Notes under the pieces: generated by a model
Told to the model about the DNA's origin: nothing
The model's input: only the letters and a program-made list of their open reading frames with translations
Database searches by the model: none
Translations under genes and position numbers: made by a program
Shown here: positions 61,723 through 64,000 of the stretch, in pieces
Position numbering within the stretch: the stretch's first letter is position 1
Layout: each line of letters begins with the position of its first letter
Source: Streptomyces ruber
GTDB lineage: Bacteria; Actinomycetota; Actinomycetes; Streptomycetales; Streptomycetaceae
Direction: 5' to 3'
Assembly (NCBI RefSeq): GCF_014648075.1
Contig: NZ_BMQK01000001.1
Location: 744,001-808,000, forward strand
Length of the DNA: 64,000 nt

Positions 61723-62678
61723 GAGTGCTGCTGATCGGAGCCAACGGATACCTCGGCCGGTTCGTCGCCGATCGCCTGCTCGCCGACCCGGCCGTGCAGC
61801 TCACCGCACTGGGCCGGGGCGACGACGCCGACGTACGGTTCGACCTCGCCACCGGCAGCCCCGGCGCGCTCACCCGCTTCCTCGACGCGGTCCACCCCGG
61901 AGTGGTGATCAACTGCGCCGGAGCCACCCGAGGCGGCGCACGAGAACTCACCCGGCACAACACCGTCGCCGTCGCCACCGTCTGCGAGGCCCTCCGCCGC
62001 AGCGGTTGCGGGGCGCGCCTCGTCCAGATCGGCTGCGCCGCCGAGTACGGCCCCAGCCAGCCCGGCTCCTCCACGGCCGAGGACGCGGTACCACGCCCCG
62101 GTGGCCCGTACGGCGTGAGCAAGCTCGCCGCCACCGAACTGGTCCTCGGCTCCGGACTGGACGCCGTCGTGCTGCGCGTGTTCTCGCCCGCCGGTCCCGG
62201 CACCCCGGCCGGTTCGCCGCTCGGGCGCCTCGCCGAAGCCATGCGCCGTGCCATGCAGTCCGGTGACGGCGAACTGAAACTCGGTGGCCTCGGCGTCCAG
62301 CGCGACTTCATCGACGTCCGTGACGTCGCCCGCGCCGTCCACGCCGCCTCGCTCTCCGCCGCCCAGGGGGTGATCAACATTGGTTCCGGCCGTGCCGTGC
62401 GCCTCCGCGACACCGCCGCCGTCCTCGCCCGGGTCGCCGGATACGGCGGCGCCCTGCACGAACTCGACGGGCCGCCCGGGCACGTCCGGTCGGCCATCGG
62501 ACACCCGCGCAGCGACCCGGACCACGCCTCTCCGGTCACCTACCCGTACCCGGACGGCTGCGGCAGCTGGCAGCAGGCCGACGTACGCACCGCCCGCGAC
62601 CGGCTCGGCTGGCGGCCCCGCATCAACCTCGAGGAGTCCCTAGCCGACATCTGGATGGAGGCGGCATGCCGTATCTGA
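61719..62678 (+). CDS. NAD-dependent epimerase/dehydratase (GalE-like)
   Basis: 319 residues of extended SDR type. The nucleotide-binding motif is GANGYLGRFVA, and the catalytic YxxxK is PYGVSKLAATE. The C-terminal part includes VINIGSGRAVRLRDTAAV and RLGWRPRINLEESLADIW. ATG 61719 has GGGAG seven bases before. It should act on a nucleotide sugar, possibly to feed the upstream glycosyltransferase. Which sugar is not visible. Confidence 0.9.
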   Translation: MRVLLIGANGYLGRFVADRLLADPAVQLTALGRGDDADVRFDLATGSPGALTRFLDAVHPGVVINCAGATRGGARELTRHNTVAVATVCEALRRSGCGARLVQIGCAAEYGPSQPGSSTAEDAVPRPGGPYGVSKLAATELVLGSGLDAVVLRVFSPAGPGTPAGSPLGRLAEAMRRAMQSGDGELKLGGLGVQRDFIDVRDVARAVHAASLSAAQGVINIGSGRAVRLRDTAAVLARVAGYGGALHELDGPPGHVRSAIGHPRSDPDHASPVTYPYPDGCGSWQQADVRTARDRLGWRPRINLEESLADIWMEAACRI

Positions 62679-62827
62679 CCGGCACGGCGGCCGGTGCCAC
62701 GCACGACCGGCCGGTGTCCCCGGCGAGCCGGTCCAGACCGCGCAACGGTGTTCCGCCGCACCGTCTCCCGGGAGGCCGTGCCCGGTCACTGGGACAACAC
62801 CGTCTCGCGTGCTGGACCAGGTGTCTC
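62666..62827 (+). other. Possible remnant start of a lost gene
   Basis: GGAGGCGGC precedes an ATG at 62666 that overlaps the epimerase end, giving MPYLTGTAAGATHDRPV and then meaningless sequence. In related Streptomyces I remember a spherulin-4-like gene between the epimerase and moeZ. This could be its start with the rest deleted, or a fortuitous frame. Confidence 0.25.
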
Positions 62828-62853
62828 GGAATGAAAAAGGGCGTGGCAGTGTT
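62828..62853 (+). promoter_or_regulatory. SigR-type promoter of moeZ
   Basis: GGAAT (62828-62832), exactly 18 bp, GTT (62851-62853). moeB/moeZ (SCO5178) is, as I recall, a listed SigR target in S. coelicolor. The leader to GTG 62898 would be about 38 nt. Confidence 0.8.
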
Positions 62854-62897
62854 ACCGGGAGAGCAACTGTAGTGATTGACCGATCAACGGAGTCCCC

Positions 62898-64000
62898 GTG
62901 TCGCTGCCACCCCTGGTAGAGCCAGCTTCTGAGCTCACCGTAGATGAGGTCCGCCGGTACTCCCGCCACCTGATCATCCCCGACGTGGGCATGGACGGGC
63001 AGAAGCGGCTGAAGAACGCCAAGGTGCTCTGTGTGGGCGCCGGTGGCCTCGGTTCTCCTGCCCTGATGTACCTGGCCGCGGCGGGCGTCGGCACGCTCGG
63101 CATCGTCGAGTTCGACGAGGTGGACGAGTCGAACCTGCAGCGCCAGATCATCCACAGCCAGGCCGACATCGGCCGTTCGAAGGCCGAGTCCGCGCGGGAC
63201 TCGGTCAAGGGCATCAACCCCTACGTGAACGTGGTCCTGCACGAGGAGCGGCTCGAGGCCGACAACGTGATGGACATCTTCAGCCAGTACGACCTGATCG
63301 TTGACGGCACGGACAACTTCGCCACCCGTTACCTGGTCAACGACGCCTGCGTGCTGCTGAACAAGCCGTACGTGTGGGGCTCGATCTACCGCTTCGACGG
63401 CCAGGCGTCGGTGTTCTGGTCCGAGCACGGTCCCTGCTACCGCTGCCTCTACCCGGAGCCCCCGCCCCCCGGCATGGTTCCGTCCTGCGCCGAGGGCGGC
63501 GTCCTCGGTGTGCTGTGCGCGTCCATCGGCTCCATCCAGGTCAACGAGGCGATCAAGCTGCTCGCCGGCATCGGTGAGCCGCTGGTCGGCCGACTGATGA
63601 TCTACGACGCCCTGGAGATGCAGTACCGCCAGGTCAAGGTGCGCAAGGACCCGAACTGCGCGGTCTGCGGCGAGAACCCGACCGTCACCGAGCTCATCGA
63701 CTACGAGGCATTCTGCGGCGTCGTCTCCGAGGAGGCCCAGGAGGCGGCGGCCGGGTCGACGATCACTCCCAAGCAGCTCAAGGAGTGGATCGACGACGGC
63801 GAGAACATCGAGATCATCGACGTCCGCGAGGTCAACGAGTACGAGATCGTCTCGATCCCGGGCGCCAAGCTCATTCCGAAGAACGAGTTCCTCATGGGCA
63901 CCGCCCTGGAGTCCCTGCCGCAGGACAAGCGGATCGTCCTGCACTGCAAGACGGGTGTCCGCAGTGCGGAAGTCCTCGCCGTGCTGAAGTCGGCGGGCTT
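62898..64000 (+). CDS. moeZ: MoeZ: ThiF-type adenylyltransferase plus rhodanese, 3' end outside window
   Basis: About 367 residues visible. The E1-like domain has GAGGLGSPALMYLAAAGVG and DNFATRYLVND. Zinc cysteines CYRC and CAVC follow, and the rhodanese domain begins IEIIDVREVNEYEI with the active-site cysteine in LHCKTGVRSAE. MoeZ activates sulfur carrier proteins (MoaD, CysO, and others) by adenylation and thiocarboxylation in molybdopterin, cysteine and thiamin-related pathways. GTG 62898 has CGGAG eight bases before. The right edge cuts the rhodanese domain. Confidence 0.95.
   Translation, partial: MSLPPLVEPASELTVDEVRRYSRHLIIPDVGMDGQKRLKNAKVLCVGAGGLGSPALMYLAAAGVGTLGIVEFDEVDESNLQRQIIHSQADIGRSKAESARDSVKGINPYVNVVLHEERLEADNVMDIFSQYDLIVDGTDNFATRYLVNDACVLLNKPYVWGSIYRFDGQASVFWSEHGPCYRCLYPEPPPPGMVPSCAEGGVLGVLCASIGSIQVNEAIKLLAGIGEPLVGRLMIYDALEMQYRQVKVRKDPNCAVCGENPTVTELIDYEAFCGVVSEEAQEAAAGSTITPKQLKEWIDDGENIEIIDVREVNEYEIVSIPGAKLIPKNEFLMGTALESLPQDKRIVLHCKTGVRSAEVLAVLKSAG

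Overview
The window is very G+C-rich actinomycete chromosome and almost certainly Streptomyces. Genes are packed with ATGA/GTGA overlaps, GTG starts are common, third codon positions are nearly always G or C, and strong GC hairpins separate transcription units. The gene order mshB - fdxA - dapC - dapE - DUF3117 - sigE/anti-sigma/htrA/tatB - mrp - corA - DEAD-box helicase - DUF3107/TetR - DUF3152 - moeZ is the housekeeping core arrangement I remember from Streptomyces (the SCO51xx region of S. coelicolor). It also contains two blocks that recall Mycobacterium tuberculosis (Rv1170-Rv1239 and Rv3206c-Rv3211). I see no tRNA, rRNA, CRISPR array, insertion sequence or prophage.

Layout. 1-10.8 kb: two divergent oligopeptide ABC transporter operons. 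The left one (minus) has a binding protein anchored by a C-terminal membrane helix and runs off the left edge. The right one (plus) is a complete lipoprotein-permease-permease-ATPase-ATPase set. 10.9-13.1 kb: a cytosolic S9 peptidase that could degrade imported peptides. 13.2-17.3 kb: a tiny membrane protein, mycothiol deacetylase MshB, a small membrane protein and a large peptidoglycan-binding-like membrane protein. 17.5-28.1 kb: metabolic genes (ferredoxin, DapC and DapE of lysine/diaminopimelate synthesis, a LOG-family protein, a FolP paralogue, TagA DNA glycosylase, enoyl-CoA hydratase) plus two secreted or membrane proteins. 28.4-34.2 kb: DUF3117, an O-methyltransferase, and the envelope-stress cluster sigma factor - anti-sigma - HtrA - TatB. 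35.3-41.1 kb: Mrp ATPase, a DUF1003 membrane protein, an MgtE-N/CBS protein without a channel, a lipoprotein and CorA, suggesting a Mg2+-related neighbourhood. 41.8-54.8 kb: SUFU, MFS exporter with a possible iron box, PHP phosphoesterase, MarC, a 50-aa protein behind a SigR-type promoter, NYN nuclease, hydrolases, a DEAD-box helicase, a ferritin-like protein, DUF3107, TetR and a small acidic protein. 55.2-62.7 kb: hydrolase, DUF3152 metalloprotease-like protein, then a glycan module (DUF3492/PelF-like glycosyltransferase, membrane protein, epimerase). 62.9 kb to the right edge: moeZ behind a SigR-type promoter.

Most notable observations: two perfect SigR-type promoters (GGAAT-N18-GTT), one before moeZ and one before an unknown 50-aa protein; two conserved genes with no ATG/GTG/TTG at the expected start (a methyltransferase probably starting at ATT, the helicase probably at CTG); four probable leaderless mRNAs; a PelF-like glycan module with a translated mini-ORF and a possible deleted gene; and many in-frame mini-repeats (units from 9 to 93 bp) in or beside genes. 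All functions come from motif reading and family memory. No search was run.
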